A DNA stretch of 12,595 nucleotides from assembly GCA_027293665.1 (NCBI GenBank), contig JAPUFN010000266.1, positions 1-12,595 of the forward strand. The letters are read 5' to 3'. Positions 12,160 to 12,595 of the stretch are shown one piece after another (position 1 is the stretch's first letter; the number at the start of each line of letters is the position of its first letter). The translations under genes and the position numbers were made by a program. The notes below the pieces were generated by a model. It was not told the origin of the DNA. It ran no database searches and was given only the letters and a program-made list of their open reading frames with translations. This DNA comes from Gammaproteobacteria bacterium (GTDB lineage: Bacteria; Pseudomonadota; Gammaproteobacteria; Pseudomonadales; Azotimanducaceae).

Positions 12160-12595
12160 CTACCACTGATTGCGCAGTTCGCGCAGCTTGATGAACACTT
12201 CCCGCGCGCTCGGATCGTCGGGAAGATCCGGGAACGCCTCGCGCAAGCGGGCGATCACCGTCGGATTTGTGAGACGGAAAAACGCATTGATCTCCTTTTC
12301 CTGCGCTAACGAGGTAATCAACGCCTGGTCCGGATCGTGACTGGCTGACAATTCTTCCAACAGGGTTGCTGCGCTCGCATTGTCCGGCTCACGGTCCAGG
12401 GTGAACTCGAGGTTGTTGGTTATGTAGTCATGCCCCGGATAGATCAGTGTCGAACCGGGTAGCTCACTGAGTTGACGAGCAAAAGTTTCGTATAACTCCT
12501 CCGGATGACCGCCGCCGTGGCAGTTTCCGGCACCGGCATTGAAGAGCGTATCACCGGAGAACAAACCCGGTGTGTCGGTCTGTGACAGCAGGCAG
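12160..12595 (-). CDS. gloB: Hydroxyacylglutathione hydrolase (glyoxalase II), partial
   Basis: This is the C-terminal 144 residues or so of a metallo-beta-lactamase-fold glyoxalase II, which hydrolyses S-lactoylglutathione to D-lactate and glutathione in methylglyoxal detoxification. The 5' part, including the T-H-x-H-x-D-H metal site, lies beyond the right edge. Seen here are G-L-F-S-G-D-T-L-F with the bridging metal-ligand Asp, Y-P-G-H-D-Y with a metal-ligand His, and the following N-N-L-E-F-T. The helical C-terminal glutathione-binding region ends with L-R-E-L-R-N-Q-W. Frame is open to the window edge, and the codons upstream of the TTG at 12564 read C-L-L-S-Q-T-D-T-P-G, so that TTG is internal and not the start. 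It is convergent with the serine hydrolase gene, with 20 bases between stops and no terminator visible there. Confidence 0.9.
   Translation of the reverse strand, partial: CLLSQTDTPGLFSGDTLFNAGAGNCHGGGHPEELYETFARQLSELPGSTLIYPGHDYITNNLEFTLDREPDNASAATLLEELSASHDPDQALITSLAQEKEINAFFRLTNPTVIARLREAFPDLPDDPSAREVFIKLRELRNQW

Overview
The window looks like chromosomal DNA of a moderately GC-rich Gram-negative bacterium, probably a proteobacterium and perhaps a marine or sediment gammaproteobacterium. The signs are glutathione enzymes (a GST-fold protein and glyoxalase II), a PQQ glucose-dehydrogenase-type quinoprotein, Sec/lipoprotein export signals and Shine-Dalgarno starts. The taxon is inferred and not proven. 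No mobile element, CRISPR array, rRNA or tRNA gene is visible. Coding density is high and no gene-free stretch exceeds about 160 bases.

Left block (about 64-1916, minus strand). Three genes read leftward: a small ArsC/Spx-fold gene, an MFS transporter, and a short NTF2/SnoaL-like gene whose start overlaps the MFS stop (ATGA). The ArsC-fold gene is the key finding. Conventional translation gives only an 83-residue fragment without a redox centre. Reading on through an in-frame TGA at 1877-1875 restores a 113-residue protein. It has a normal ATG, the N-terminal strand of the fold, and a U-x-x-C motif (G-G-U-T-S-C) in the place where Spx and ArsC relatives have C-T-S-C. Twenty-two nucleotides after the TGA lies a hairpin whose loop begins with GG, as expected of a bacterial SECIS element. 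I read it as a selenoprotein gene.

Central block (2021-8949, plus strand). In order: an exported YdjC/ChbG-type deacetylase, a two-domain rhodanese sulfurtransferase, a class III PLP aminotransferase of the GSA-aminomutase type, a PQQ dehydrogenase overlapping the aminotransferase stop by four bases, an aldehyde dehydrogenase, and a 79-residue TPR-like protein of unknown function four bases after it. The dehydrogenase pair could oxidise an alcohol or sugar to an acid in steps, with the aminotransferase feeding or removing an aldehyde or keto intermediate. The substrate cannot be read from the sequence.

Right block (8957-12595). A leftward group holds an uncharacterised 206-residue protein, an exported 149-residue protein and a GST-fold protein. 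A divergent serine-hydrolase (beta-lactamase fold) gene follows. At the right edge is the C-terminal part of a glyoxalase II gene on the minus strand, cut by the window end.
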